This document shows positions 8,572 through 15,259 of a stretch of 64,000 bases of DNA, piece by piece. The stretch's first letter is position 1. Each line of letters opens with the position of its first letter. The DNA is taken from the NCBI GenBank assembly GCA_042219525.1, contig JBDGPU010000009.1, positions 13,420 to 77,419 of the forward strand, given 5' to 3'. A program made the position numbers and the translations under genes. This stretch comes from JBDGPU01 sp042219525 (lineage in GTDB: Archaea > Halobacteriota > Halobacteria > Halobacteriales > Haloferacaceae). A model generated the notes under the pieces. That model had not been told where the DNA came from and did no database searches. It was given only the letters and a program-made list of their open reading frames with translations.

Positions 8572-9762
8572 CTACCCCTTGTACCCGGCGGCGTCCATCA
8601 GCTTCTGGAACTGCTTGGTGTCGGTCTTGCTCTCGTAGGCGATGGCCGTGAGCATCCCGCCGGGGTACACGCCGTCAGTCAGGGCGTGGTTCACGCGGTG
8701 GCAGTGGAAGGGGTAAAGGCCGGGGTCGGCGTCGGCGGTGAAATCGACCGTGAACCGCTGGGCCGGCGCGATGTCGAACACGTCCTGCACGTGGCGGCTC
8801 ACCTTCGGAATCGTTCCGCCGTCCAGGGCGACGAGGGTGGGCCGGTGGTTGTGCAGGTGCATCGCGTGGTTGATGTAGCCCACGTTGACCATGTGAACGC
8901 GGACCTCGTCGTCCTCCGAGACCAGAATCGGCGTGCCCTTCTCGGGGTGGAACGTCGTCGGCGCCGCGCGGCCGTTGATGGTGTACTCGTCGGGGTCGCG
9001 GTTCTCGGTGCTGTACTCGACGTCGGCCCCGGCCATCTTCGCCGAGAGCCGCGTGTCCCACTCCTTGACCGTCATGAAATACTCCCTGTCGGGCTTCTCG
9101 TAGTCCTTGGGGTCGACCCGGAGGATGCCGTACATCCCCATGTCGAGGTGCGTGTCGGTCTGGAAGTGGCAGTGGTAGAAGTGCGTCCCGGTGACGTTGG
9201 CCTCGAGCTCGTAGGTATGGCTCTCACCGGGGGCGACGGTGATGCCTGTCGTCGACGGGACGCCGTCGTCCTTCCAATCCTTCCGGATCGCGTGCATGTG
9301 GATCGTGTGTGGGCGGTTGTGCGCCGTGTTCTCGAACGTGACCTCCATCGTCGTCCCCTCGGTGACCCGGAGCGTCGGCCCGGGGACGCTGGGCTCACGG
9401 TCGTCCGCCTGGAACGCCCAGACCTCCGGCAGCTCGAGGGGCCCGCCCTCTGCCTCGTCGCCGACGATCTCGTGGCGACACGGGACCGTCCGGAGCGTGA
9501 CCTTTCCGTCCTGGTCGTCGAGGTCGACGATCTGTGGCGAACCGGTGTAGTCGTGGTCGGTCTCGACGTCAGTCGGGTCCCCGTCCCAGGCGTTCTTGCC
9601 CGTCGTCGGGGCCGACGTCGCGGTCGGCGTCGCGGCCTCGGCACCGCCCGAGCCGGTGTCCGCGGGCGCGAGACAGCCTGCGAGTCCGGCAACCCCCGCG
9701 AGACCGGCCGCCTTGAGCACGCCACGACGCGACATCGTCCGGGAACGATCGTTCCGAGTCAT
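8572..9762 (-). CDS. Two-domain multicopper oxidase, Tat lipoprotein
   Basis: 396 residues from the ATG ending at 9762; an in-frame ATG ending at 9735 is the alternative. The SRRGVLKAAG twin-arginine motif followed by GLAGC (C30) predicts a Tat-exported, lipid-anchored protein on the cell surface. Domain 1 has IHMH (H155, H157), YHCHFQTDTHLDMGM (H197, C198, H199, H205, M210). Domain 2 has INHAMHLHNH (about 298-306) and FHCHRVNHA...GGM (H353, C354, H355, H359, M370). Both cupredoxin domains therefore carry T1-type ligands plus HxH pairs, as in two-domain laccase-like oxidases. The NirK spacing HCA-x7-H is absent, so this is not a second nitrite reductase. Its place in the denitrification island and an upstream CGAACATGTT box suggest expression under low oxygen. 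The electron donor is unknown. Confidence 0.88.
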   Translation of the reverse strand: MTRNDRSRTMSRRGVLKAAGLAGVAGLAGCLAPADTGSGGAEAATPTATSAPTTGKNAWDGDPTDVETDHDYTGSPQIVDLDDQDGKVTLRTVPCRHEIVGDEAEGGPLELPEVWAFQADDREPSVPGPTLRVTEGTTMEVTFENTAHNRPHTIHMHAIRKDWKDDGVPSTTGITVAPGESHTYELEANVTGTHFYHCHFQTDTHLDMGMYGILRVDPKDYEKPDREYFMTVKEWDTRLSAKMAGADVEYSTENRDPDEYTINGRAAPTTFHPEKGTPILVSEDDEVRVHMVNVGYINHAMHLHNHRPTLVALDGGTIPKVSRHVQDVFDIAPAQRFTVDFTADADPGLYPFHCHRVNHALTDGVYPGGMLTAIAYESKTDTKQFQKLMDAAGYKG

Positions 9763-9900
9763 CACATCTGGAAGTCGGGCTGATACCCCCGTAAATACCC
9801 GAGCGGGTTTCCACCCGATCAAAATCGGGGGTAAACATATATACAGTAATACTCTACAAACATGCTGGTTATAACTCTTATAGTGAATTGAGAACACAAT

Positions 9901-9912
9901 CGAACATGTTAC
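9901..9912 (-). promoter_or_regulatory. Degenerate CGAA-N4-TTCG box upstream of the multicopper oxidase
   Basis: CGAACATGTTAC has one perfect half (on the minus strand, GTAACATGTTCG). It lies 139 bp upstream of the oxidase ATG in the divergent region shared with the 10050/10190 unit. The distance is longer than for most boxes in the window, so a leader or a different target is possible. Confidence 0.4.
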
Positions 9913-9988
9913 GCTCGAATGATATAAAGGGGTGATCTCGGAGGGCGGTCCCCGGCTTGACCGGATCACCCGGCGATGTTCGGGTGGG

Positions 9989-9997
9989 TATATAAAA
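9989..9997 (+). promoter_or_regulatory. Strong TATA box of the 10050/10190 unit
   Basis: TATATAAAA at 9989-9997 is the strongest TATA element in this part of the window. Transcription would start near 10018, giving a leader of about 30 nt before the ATG at 10050. A half-site GATGTTCG precedes it at 9975-9982. Confidence 0.6.
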
Positions 9998-10049
9998 GCC
10001 GAAATCATGAAGAGTCACTGTCTGCCGGCAGGCCCCCCGTGCTACTGGT

Positions 10050-10193
10050 ATGACGAGCTCATCGCCGACGACGGACGACCGCGGGCCAAGCGCCCGACAG
10101 GACCGTGAGTCGACTCCGACCAAATTGGCTGGGACGACCGGCGCAGCGACTTCGACGGAACGACTGACTCGGTCCGGGGGTGAGAGCCGATGA
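10050..10193 (+). CDS. Small ORF (47 aa) translationally coupled to the HTH_10 regulator
   Basis: The ATG at 10050 opens 47 codons, a hydrophilic Ser/Thr-rich peptide (MTSSSPTTDDRG...) with no cysteine and no recognisable domain. Its TGA (10191-10193) overlaps the ATG of the regulator gene at 10190 as ATGA, the arrangement that haloarchaea use for coupled translation. The strong TATA box at 9989 drives this ORF first. It may be a leader peptide or simply the upstream cistron. Evidence is positional only. Confidence 0.45.
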   Translation: MTSSSPTTDDRGPSARQDRESTPTKLAGTTGAATSTERLTRSGGESR

Positions 10194-10840
10194 CCTGTGC
10201 GCGGTTCAGGCTCGACATTCCGGCGGGGCAGTGGGTCGGGGACGTATCCCGCGAATTCGACGCCGCGGAGTTCACCGTCCGGGCGAACGTCCCCGGGGAG
10301 GAGTCCGGTCACGCGCTCGTCGCCATCTCGGCGGCCGACCTCGACGCCGTCCTCGACGCGATGGCCGCGCATCCCGCACTCGAAACCGTCGTCGAACTCC
10401 AGCGGGGCGACGGCGAGGTGACCGTCCAGGTCGAAACGTCGCGACCGACGCTGCTCCGCGCCGCCCGCCGGTCCGGCTTACCGATCGAGCCGCCGATCTG
10501 TATCAGCGAGGGGTACGCGACCATCGACGTCGAGGGCGACCACAGTCGACTCTCGGAGCTGGTCCGCGAGCTCGAGGCGCTCGACGTCGGCGTCGAGGTC
10601 GTCTTCATCGGTCGCGGTCCGTACGCCGACACGCTGCTGACGGACACCCAGGAGGAGCTACTGACGGCGGCCATCGAGGAGGGGTACTACGACAACCCAC
10701 GCGGCTGCACGCTGACCGAGATCGCGGACAAACAGGACATCGCGAAGTCGACCTGTAGCGAGATCCTCCAGCGCGCGGAGGAGGCGGTGATGAAGCAGTT
10801 CATGGGCGACACGCCCGACGCGCCGGTCGTCGCGCAGTAG
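10190..10840 (+). CDS. HTH_10 (bacterio-opsin activator-type) transcriptional regulator
   Basis: 216 residues. The first about 150 form the typical alpha/beta sensory region (RFRLDIPAGQWVGDVSREF at the start), and the C-terminal 60 are an HTH_10 domain: LTDTQEELLTAAIEEGYYDN, CTLTEIADKQDIAKSTCSEI. It is a paralogue of the regulator at 43437, sharing RSGLPIE, ATIDV, RLSEL and the whole HTH, but it lacks the NarO cysteine cluster. It sits between the multicopper oxidase and the CtaA-CtaB fusion, so control of denitrification or copper-enzyme genes is likely; the DmsR/NarO family is the natural comparison. Single cysteines (C3, C101, C162, C179 region) do not form an obvious metal site. Start fixed by the ATGA overlap. 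Confidence 0.85.
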   Translation: MTCARFRLDIPAGQWVGDVSREFDAAEFTVRANVPGEESGHALVAISAADLDAVLDAMAAHPALETVVELQRGDGEVTVQVETSRPTLLRAARRSGLPIEPPICISEGYATIDVEGDHSRLSELVRELEALDVGVEVVFIGRGPYADTLLTDTQEELLTAAIEEGYYDNPRGCTLTEIADKQDIAKSTCSEILQRAEEAVMKQFMGDTPDAPVVAQ

Positions 10841-10868
10841 CGTCGACGGCGTTCGAGGCCATCCGGGG

Positions 10869-10880
10869 CGAACACGTTCG
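10869..10880 (+). promoter_or_regulatory. Exact CGAA-N4-TTCG element before the CtaA-CtaB fusion
   Basis: CGAACACGTTCG, a near-perfect 12-bp palindrome, ends 39 bp before the ATG at 10919. A weak TATA (aatacc, 10885-10890) follows immediately, so the element sits where an activator would touch the BRE/TATA region of a leaderless promoter. Confidence 0.8.
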
Positions 10881-10918
10881 GGGCAATACCCGAGCCGAAC
10901 GGCGGTCGAAGGACAGCC

Positions 10919-12367
10919 ATGGAACGACCGCGGCTCACCTCGCTGCTCACCTGGACGGTCGTCGGGACGTACTTCCTCGTCGCGCTCGGCGCCAGCGCGG
11001 CCACCGACCCGCCGATGCTCGCCCCGGGGATCCACCACGCAGTCGCCGTGCTGGTCGGCCTCCTGCTCCTCGCGACCGTCTTCGTCGCCTGGACCGGGCA
11101 GGCGCCGGCTCGCGTCCGCTGGGGGCTCACCGTGGTCGGGCTGGCCTACCCGGTGCAGGCGACGCTCGGGCTCGCGGCCGTCGCTGGACTTCGCCCGCTC
11201 GACGACGCCCTTCATCTCGTGGGCGGGGTCGCCGTCTTCGCCGCACTCCTCGTCGCGCTCGTCGCACAGCTCGAACACGCGACGACCCCCCGTGACGGGC
11301 CAGTCGCGGTCGACAATTCCGACGAAGGCGGAAGCGCCGCTGGCGATGGAGATATTATCGCCAACGCTGCCAACGCCGCCGCCGATGCCGCCAACGCCGC
11401 CAACGCCGCCGCCGATGCTGCCAACGCCGGCGACACCGCCGGCGACGTCGCCACACGCGACGGAACCGCTGCGCACAACGGCGGGGTATTCCCGCGGCTC
11501 CGCAGTCGCTGTCGTGCGTACCTCGAGCTCACGAAGCCACGGCTGCTGTGGCTGCTGTGTCTCCTCGCGCTGGCCGGAATGGGGCTCGCAGCCGCCGCGG
11601 GCGACAGCCTCGACGGGGTCACAGTGACCGCGACGCTCGCGGGGGGCGTCCTCGCGGTCGGCGCCGCCGGGACGTTCAACCACGTCTACGAGCGCGACCG
11701 CGACCGCCGGATGTCGCGGACGGCCGACCGCCCGGTCGCAACGGCGACGGTCAGCCCCGGACGGGCCGCGGCGTTCGGCTGCCTGCTCGGGGTCGCGTCG
11801 CTGGGGCTGTTCCTCGCGCTCGTCAACCCACTCGCTGCGGCCCTCACCGCGGCGGCGATCGGTTACTACAGCGTCGTCTACACGGTACTCCTGAAGCCGA
11901 CGACGCAGTGGAACACCGTCATCGGGGGCGGGGCAGGCGCGCTGCCGGCGGTGATCGGCTACGTCGCGGTCGGCGGCGAGGTGGCCGTGCCGGCGCTGCT
12001 GCTCGCCGCGGTCGTGTTCTGCTGGACGCCCGCACACTTTTACAACCTCGCCATCGTCTACCGTGAGGACTACGCGGCGGCCTCCTATCCGATGCTCCCG
12101 GTCGTGCGGGGCGTCCGGTCGACGCGCCGGCGCATCGTCGGCTGGCTCGGCGCGACCCTGCTGACGGCGAGCTGGCTCGGTGCTGTCACCGACCTCGGCC
12201 TGCTGTACGCGGTCACGTCGACGGTCTTCGGCGGCGTGTTCGTCGGAGCCGTCGTCCGGCAGTACCGCGTCGGCAGCGACCGCGCGACAGTGCGGAGCTT
12301 CCACGCCTCGAACGCCTACCTCGGCTGCCTGCTGACCGCGGTTGTCCTGGAGACGATCGCTTTTTGA
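10919..12367 (+). CDS. ctaB: CtaA-like/CtaB fusion: haem O synthase (protohaem IX farnesyltransferase)
   Basis: 482 residues. Residues 1-125 hold four hydrophobic helices with His near LAPGIHHAVAVL and DDALHLVGG, resembling half of a CtaA/COX15 haem A synthase-like domain. Residues 185-482 are the UbiA-type farnesyltransferase: LELTKPRLLWLL, the prenyl-diphosphate motif NHVYERDRDRRMSRTADRP, and a second loop YREDYAAASYPML. The enzyme adds farnesyl to haem b for haem-copper oxidases or reductases. The two parts are joined by a low-complexity linker (about 140-170) made of NAANAAADAA repeats, encoded by a tandem repeat at about 11356-11440. The exact CGAA-N4-TTCG box in front ties it to the low-oxygen regulon, perhaps serving the CuA enzyme at 17544. 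Fusions of this kind are known in haloarchaea. Confidence 0.88.
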   Translation: MERPRLTSLLTWTVVGTYFLVALGASAATDPPMLAPGIHHAVAVLVGLLLLATVFVAWTGQAPARVRWGLTVVGLAYPVQATLGLAAVAGLRPLDDALHLVGGVAVFAALLVALVAQLEHATTPRDGPVAVDNSDEGGSAAGDGDIIANAANAAADAANAANAAADAANAGDTAGDVATRDGTAAHNGGVFPRLRSRCRAYLELTKPRLLWLLCLLALAGMGLAAAAGDSLDGVTVTATLAGGVLAVGAAGTFNHVYERDRDRRMSRTADRPVATATVSPGRAAAFGCLLGVASLGLFLALVNPLAAALTAAAIGYYSVVYTVLLKPTTQWNTVIGGGAGALPAVIGYVAVGGEVAVPALLLAAVVFCWTPAHFYNLAIVYREDYAAASYPMLPVVRGVRSTRRRIVGWLGATLLTASWLGAVTDLGLLYAVTSTVFGGVFVGAVVRQYRVGSDRATVRSFHASNAYLGCLLTAVVLETIAF

Positions 12368-12799
12368 AAGGAGTCGTTGGAAATGCGGTTTCAGTACTCG
12401 GAAAGCGGCTGAAGCAGCTGTCACGCAAACGTCAGCATATCTTTCAACTACCAGGAGTGGTAGCGGAAGCTATCCGCTATCTTTCCCAACTCAATTCGAT
12501 CGCACGACGGTTTTATGATTCATTTTTAATATACTGCTGGTGAATAATTCACATACTGAAAGTCGATTCCGGATACGAGCAACACAATCAGGCCAAAAAT
12601 CGGGGGGCGCAAATCACAGAGAAAGACGAAAGCGGAAGCCGTCTGTTATTCCTGTTACTCCGTTTGGTAATCGCTGTGTTCGTGGTGCTGTTCTTCTTCT
12701 GATTGTGCTGACCGATTCGGACAACCATTTTCAGTCCGATCTGCCTGTACTACCTGTGAGAACGAACCTGCGTATTACCCCATCCACTGAATCATCCCG
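12368..12799. other. Intergenic region, AT-rich, possible gene remnant
   Basis: No intact gene. On the plus strand, a frame from 12544 to a TGA at 12700-12702 has no usable start codon but ends in a strongly hydrophobic helix (LLFLLLRLVIAVFVVLFFF) preceded by a charged segment. It could be the 3' end of a decayed one-helix membrane protein. The base composition is lower in GC than the flanks, which hints at acquired or eroded DNA. Confidence 0.35.
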
Positions 12800-13030
12800 C
12801 TAATGCCCTCCACTATCCTCGGCAGATAGCCATGACCGATAATATCCACCATAATATGTGCCCAGACCGAGAACAACAACGGTAAAGATAATCGCCATAA
12901 ATAGGTCGAGCTGGTGGAGCCATTGTGGTCCTTCCGTAACGATGGCAACCCCGTCGTAGAAATCCACCAAAACACCAGCACTCCCATAAATGCCGACGAG
13001 AAGAAGTGCACGAAGGGTCCTGGCATTCAC
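12800..13030 (-). CDS. Small hydrophobic protein, possibly frameshifted
   Basis: 76 residues from a GTG ending at 13030 (NARTLRALLLVGIYGSAGVL) with two hydrophobic helices, ending YYRSWLSAEDSGGH. The neighbouring frame over the same bases (12775-13026) has an equally protein-like C-terminus, HIMVDIIGHGYLPRIVEG. A one-base shift near 12850 would join the good N-terminal half of one frame to the good C-terminal half of the other. I therefore suspect a frameshifted two-helix membrane protein rather than an intact gene. The region is lower in GC than its neighbours and the family is not recognised. Confidence 0.4.
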   Translation of the reverse strand: MNARTLRALLLVGIYGSAGVLVDFYDGVAIVTEGPQWLHQLDLFMAIIFTVVVLGLGTYYGGYYRSWLSAEDSGGH

Positions 13031-13204
13031 GGCTGAACCCACTCCTGAAACAGCAAAATAGTTAGCGGCCAATTTGGTTACAATGTGAACACTTTTGAGG
13101 TGATTTATTTGGACACAGTATTGACCGGTCCAGAATGGTCGATTTTGCCGGTGAATGCTGAGCAATGAAACTGCCTTTCCAGCTACTGAAAAGCGCGTCG
13201 GGCG

Positions 13205-13450
13205 CTACGATTCGTCCTCGATGTGGACGTGCCACTCGTCGGGCGCGACCTGCTCGGAGCGGTAGCTGAACCCGCGTGCCTCGAGCACCTCGTACAGCGG
13301 CTCCGGCTCGAAACTGTTTATCAGGGTCAGCGAACCGCCGTTCGGGAGGTCGTCGAGCGCGTCGTCGATGACCGTGAACGGCGGTCCCTCGACGTCGCGG
13401 ACGTCCAGCCGATTCTCCGTGGTCTCGGTCGTGTCGTCGCTCGTCGACAT
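13205..13450 (-). CDS. DUF2249 domain protein (1 of 3)
   Basis: 81 residues. It has the DUF2249 pattern: LDVRDVEGPPFTVIDDALDD, a short helix, then GGSLTLINSFEPEPLYEVLE and a final beta strand (DEWHVHIE). This TusA-like small fold recurs beside haemerythrin, cupin and denitrification genes, and its function is unknown; a role in sulphur or metal transfer is only a guess. It is the last member of a same-strand set of DUF2249, DUF2249 and unknown genes at 13205-15169. It has its own CGAA-N4-TTCG box 40 bp upstream, which overlaps the stop codon of the preceding gene. Confidence 0.85.
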   Translation of the reverse strand: MSTSDDTTETTENRLDVRDVEGPPFTVIDDALDDLPNGGSLTLINSFEPEPLYEVLEARGFSYRSEQVAPDEWHVHIEDES

Positions 13451-13489
13451 CGTCGGAACGGAAGGGGCGAACCCGCAAACGCGTTCGTC

Positions 13490-13501
13490 CGAACGTGTTC
13501 A
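13490..13501 (-). promoter_or_regulatory. CGAA-N4-TTC(A) element before the DUF2249 gene
   Basis: CGAACGTGTTCA, 11 of 12 bases of the palindrome, ends 40 bp from the ATG ending at 13450. Its last three bases are also the complement of the TGA of the upstream gene. Confidence 0.7.
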
Positions 13502-14185
13502 CCAGGGTGCTGAGAGGCCGCCGCTTTCCGTCCCGGCGTCGTCGTCGGTGTCGGCCTCGTCGTCGGTTTCGGCCTCGTCGTCGTCGGTGTCGGCCTCGTC
13601 GTCGGTTTCGGCCTCGTCGTCGAGGCCGTCGGCGTCGAACCCGTCGGCGTCGAGGTTACCGGGGTCGAACCCGCTCGCGCCAACGGCGTCCGACGCGCCC
13701 GCCTCGTCGACGACCTCGCCCGTCTCCTCGTAGTGGGCCTCGAGCTCGCGGAGCCGGTCGTTCGTCGCCTCGCTGCGCTGGTGCATGGGGTCGACGCGGA
13801 CGGAGACGAGCCGGAACGCCGAGTCGGTCGCGTTCCAGGCCCGGAAGACCCCGCGGGTGAGCGTGGTGCTTTGCGGGCAGAACGCCGTCGTCGGCGTGAA
13901 CTCGACGCGGAGCACGTCGGGCCGCTCGGGATCGACGCCGTACCGGAAGCCCGCCTCCGGGTGCCGGGTGTCGCGGTTCAGCTTTGCCAGGTTGTAGCCG
14001 AAGGTGGCGTCGTAGACGCCGAAGCGCTCGAAGCGGTCGCGGGATTCCTCGTGCACTGCGACGTGGGCGTCGCCGTCGAGGACGGCGTGGCCGTCGAGGA
14101 ACAGCCCCGGCGCGGGAACAGTCCCGGGGACGAACGTTCCGGGGTCGTCGAACTCGACGGTTCCACCGTCGCCGCCGAAGATCAT
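13499..14185 (-). CDS. Unknown haloarchaeal protein with acidic repeat tail
   Basis: 228 residues from the ATG ending at 14185 (MIFGGDGGTVEFDDPGTF); this ATG overlaps the TGA of the upstream DUF2249 gene as ATGA. Residues 1-155 look globular. A C-terminal part of that domain (VLRVEFTPTTAFCPQSTTLT with one Cys, then RVDPMHQRSEATN) is faintly reminiscent of DUF59/MIP18-type Fe-S assembly factors. The last about 60 residues are a disordered acidic tail made of repeated DDEAETDDEAD units, with matching DNA repeats near 13545-13625. No family is recognised with confidence. Coupling to DUF2249 and the shared promoter box suggest a joint role in metal or cofactor handling under low oxygen. Confidence 0.7.
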   Translation of the reverse strand: MIFGGDGGTVEFDDPGTFVPGTVPAPGLFLDGHAVLDGDAHVAVHEESRDRFERFGVYDATFGYNLAKLNRDTRHPEAGFRYGVDPERPDVLRVEFTPTTAFCPQSTTLTRGVFRAWNATDSAFRLVSVRVDPMHQRSEATNDRLRELEAHYEETGEVVDEAGASDAVGASGFDPGNLDADGFDADGLDDEAETDDEADTDDDEAETDDEADTDDDAGTESGGLSAPW

Positions 14186-14448
14186 GCTTCCGCCCGCCAG
14201 ATGGCGGTGACGAACTCGTCGTCGACCTCGACCGTCTCGAACGTGTAGCCCCGGTCCTCGAGCTTCGGGAAGAGGTGCTGGGGAACGCGGTCGTTGCGCT
14301 GCACCAGCACCGTCTCCTCGTCGAGCTCGGGGAGCAGCTCCAGCGTCTCCGTCAGCGGATTCGGTGGTCCCAGCTCCCGGACGTCGAGCGTCTCGGTCGG
14401 CCCGTCGGTCGGTGCCTCGACGAAGCGGTCGGTGTATCGTTGCATCAC
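14182..14448 (-). CDS. DUF2249 domain protein (2 of 3)
   Basis: 88 residues with TETLDVRELGPPNPLTETLE, the DUF2249 signature, and a C-terminal YTFETVEVDDEFVTAIWRAE strand. Translation of the acidic-tail protein is coupled to it by an ATGA overlap. An exact CGAA-N4-TTCG box lies 37 bp upstream. M1 and M2 are both ATG; either could start the protein. Confidence 0.85.
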   Translation of the reverse strand: MMQRYTDRFVEAPTDGPTETLDVRELGPPNPLTETLELLPELDEETVLVQRNDRVPQHLFPKLEDRGYTFETVEVDDEFVTAIWRAEA

Positions 14449-14484
14449 CGGACCCTTCGAGCGCCAGCCGGGGGTTGGTTACCC

Positions 14485-14496
14485 CGAACGTGTTCG
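14485..14496 (-). promoter_or_regulatory. Exact CGAA-N4-TTCG element before the DUF2249/acidic-tail pair
   Basis: CGAACGTGTTCG, a perfect match to the consensus, 37 bp from the start codon that ends at 14448. Confidence 0.8.
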
Positions 14497-14561
14497 TGGA
14501 GGTGGGAGCGAAGTGGGCGGAAAAGCGAGGCGGAAAAGCGGGGCGGGGGGACGGGCCGGCG

Positions 14562-14933
14562 CTACTCGTCGGCTCGCGGGGCAAGCAGCACGAGCGCCGT
14601 CGCGTCCACGGGCGCCGACGGGCTCACGCGGCGCTCGCCGGGGAAGCGGACCAGTTCGCCGGCGGCGACGTCGACCCTCTCGTCGTCGAGGCCCAGCTCG
14701 ATGCGGCCGTCGAGCACGTGGAAGACGATGTCCCGACCCGGATGCGTGTGCTCTGGAACCGCCTCGCCGGCGTCCAGCGAGAGTCGGACCGTTCGCGGCT
14801 CGTGGTCCGGGAACGCCGTCGCTTGCGGCTTCGTCGTCAGGTCCGCGAGCGCGACGTGCTCGGTTGCCGTCCCGGTCGCCGTTTCCCCATCCTCTGTGAC
14901 GCCCGCCGTCTCTCGATCTTCCGCGTTAGCCAT
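14562..14933 (-). CDS. Cupin domain protein
   Basis: 123 residues. The cupin core runs from about 45 to 118: motif 1 is seen as AVPEHTHPGRDIVFHVLDG (H-x-H...) and motif 2 as VDVAAGELVRFPGERRVSPS, where the usual final His is replaced by Ser/Pro, so metal binding may be incomplete. It follows the DUF2249 gene at 15169 by 2 bp and is probably co-transcribed from the box at 15210. Small cupins near haloarchaeal denitrification genes have no assigned reaction; a metal-binding or redox-sensing role is possible. Confidence 0.82.
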   Translation of the reverse strand: MANAEDRETAGVTEDGETATGTATEHVALADLTTKPQATAFPDHEPRTVRLSLDAGEAVPEHTHPGRDIVFHVLDGRIELGLDDERVDVAAGELVRFPGERRVSPSAPVDATALVLLAPRADE

Positions 14934-14935
14934 CG

Positions 14936-15169
14936 CTACGCCTCCGTCTTCGGGAATTCGGCGACGAATCGGTCCGGCGACTCCTGCTCGACGCTGTACG
15001 CCGCCTCGTCGAACTCGGGGACCTCCGCCGCCATCTCGTAGAAGAGCGGCTTCGGCTCGTGGTCGTTGACGATGACCAGGCTCTCACCCGGCTCCAGCGA
15101 GTCGAACTCGTCGTGGATCCTGTCATGGCGGTTCACCGGTGGAATGTCGCGAACGTCGAGGGTAGACAT
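14936..15169 (-). CDS. DUF2249 domain protein (3 of 3)
   Basis: 77 residues from the ATG ending at 15169 (STLDVRDIPPVNRHDRIHDE), with the core SLVIVNDHEPKPLFYEMAAE typical of DUF2249. A much longer upstream open frame is a shadow of the divergent membrane gene. It heads a two-gene unit with the cupin. The box at 15210-15221 is centred between this start (41 bp) and the divergent start at 15260 (39 bp), so one palindrome appears to serve both. Confidence 0.85.
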   Translation of the reverse strand: MSTLDVRDIPPVNRHDRIHDEFDSLEPGESLVIVNDHEPKPLFYEMAAEVPEFDEAAYSVEQESPDRFVAEFPKTEA

Positions 15170-15209
15170 GCATCCGACAGTCGCCGCGTCGGGAGCATCC
15201 ACGTTTGGC

Positions 15210-15221
15210 CGAACATGTTCG
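15210..15221. promoter_or_regulatory. Exact CGAA-N4-TTCG element shared by divergent genes
   Basis: CGAACATGTTCG lies 41 bp from the minus-strand DUF2249 start (15169) and 39 bp from the plus-strand NnrS-like start (15260). The near symmetry around a perfect palindrome argues for co-regulation in both directions by one dimer. Confidence 0.85.
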
Positions 15222-15259
15222 ACGCCAGACGGAGGCGGGCGCGTCGCGTTGCTCCGAGC

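Noticed and set aside
8500..8580. Possible tRNA suggested by GGTTCGAAT on the minus strand
   Set aside because: No complementary acceptor stem or anticodon arm could be formed, and the position overlaps the end of the multicopper oxidase gene.
8572..9762. Second copper nitrite reductase
   Set aside because: Both domains carry HCH-type T1/T2-T3 ligands of a two-domain multicopper oxidase, not the HCA-x7-H pattern of NirK.
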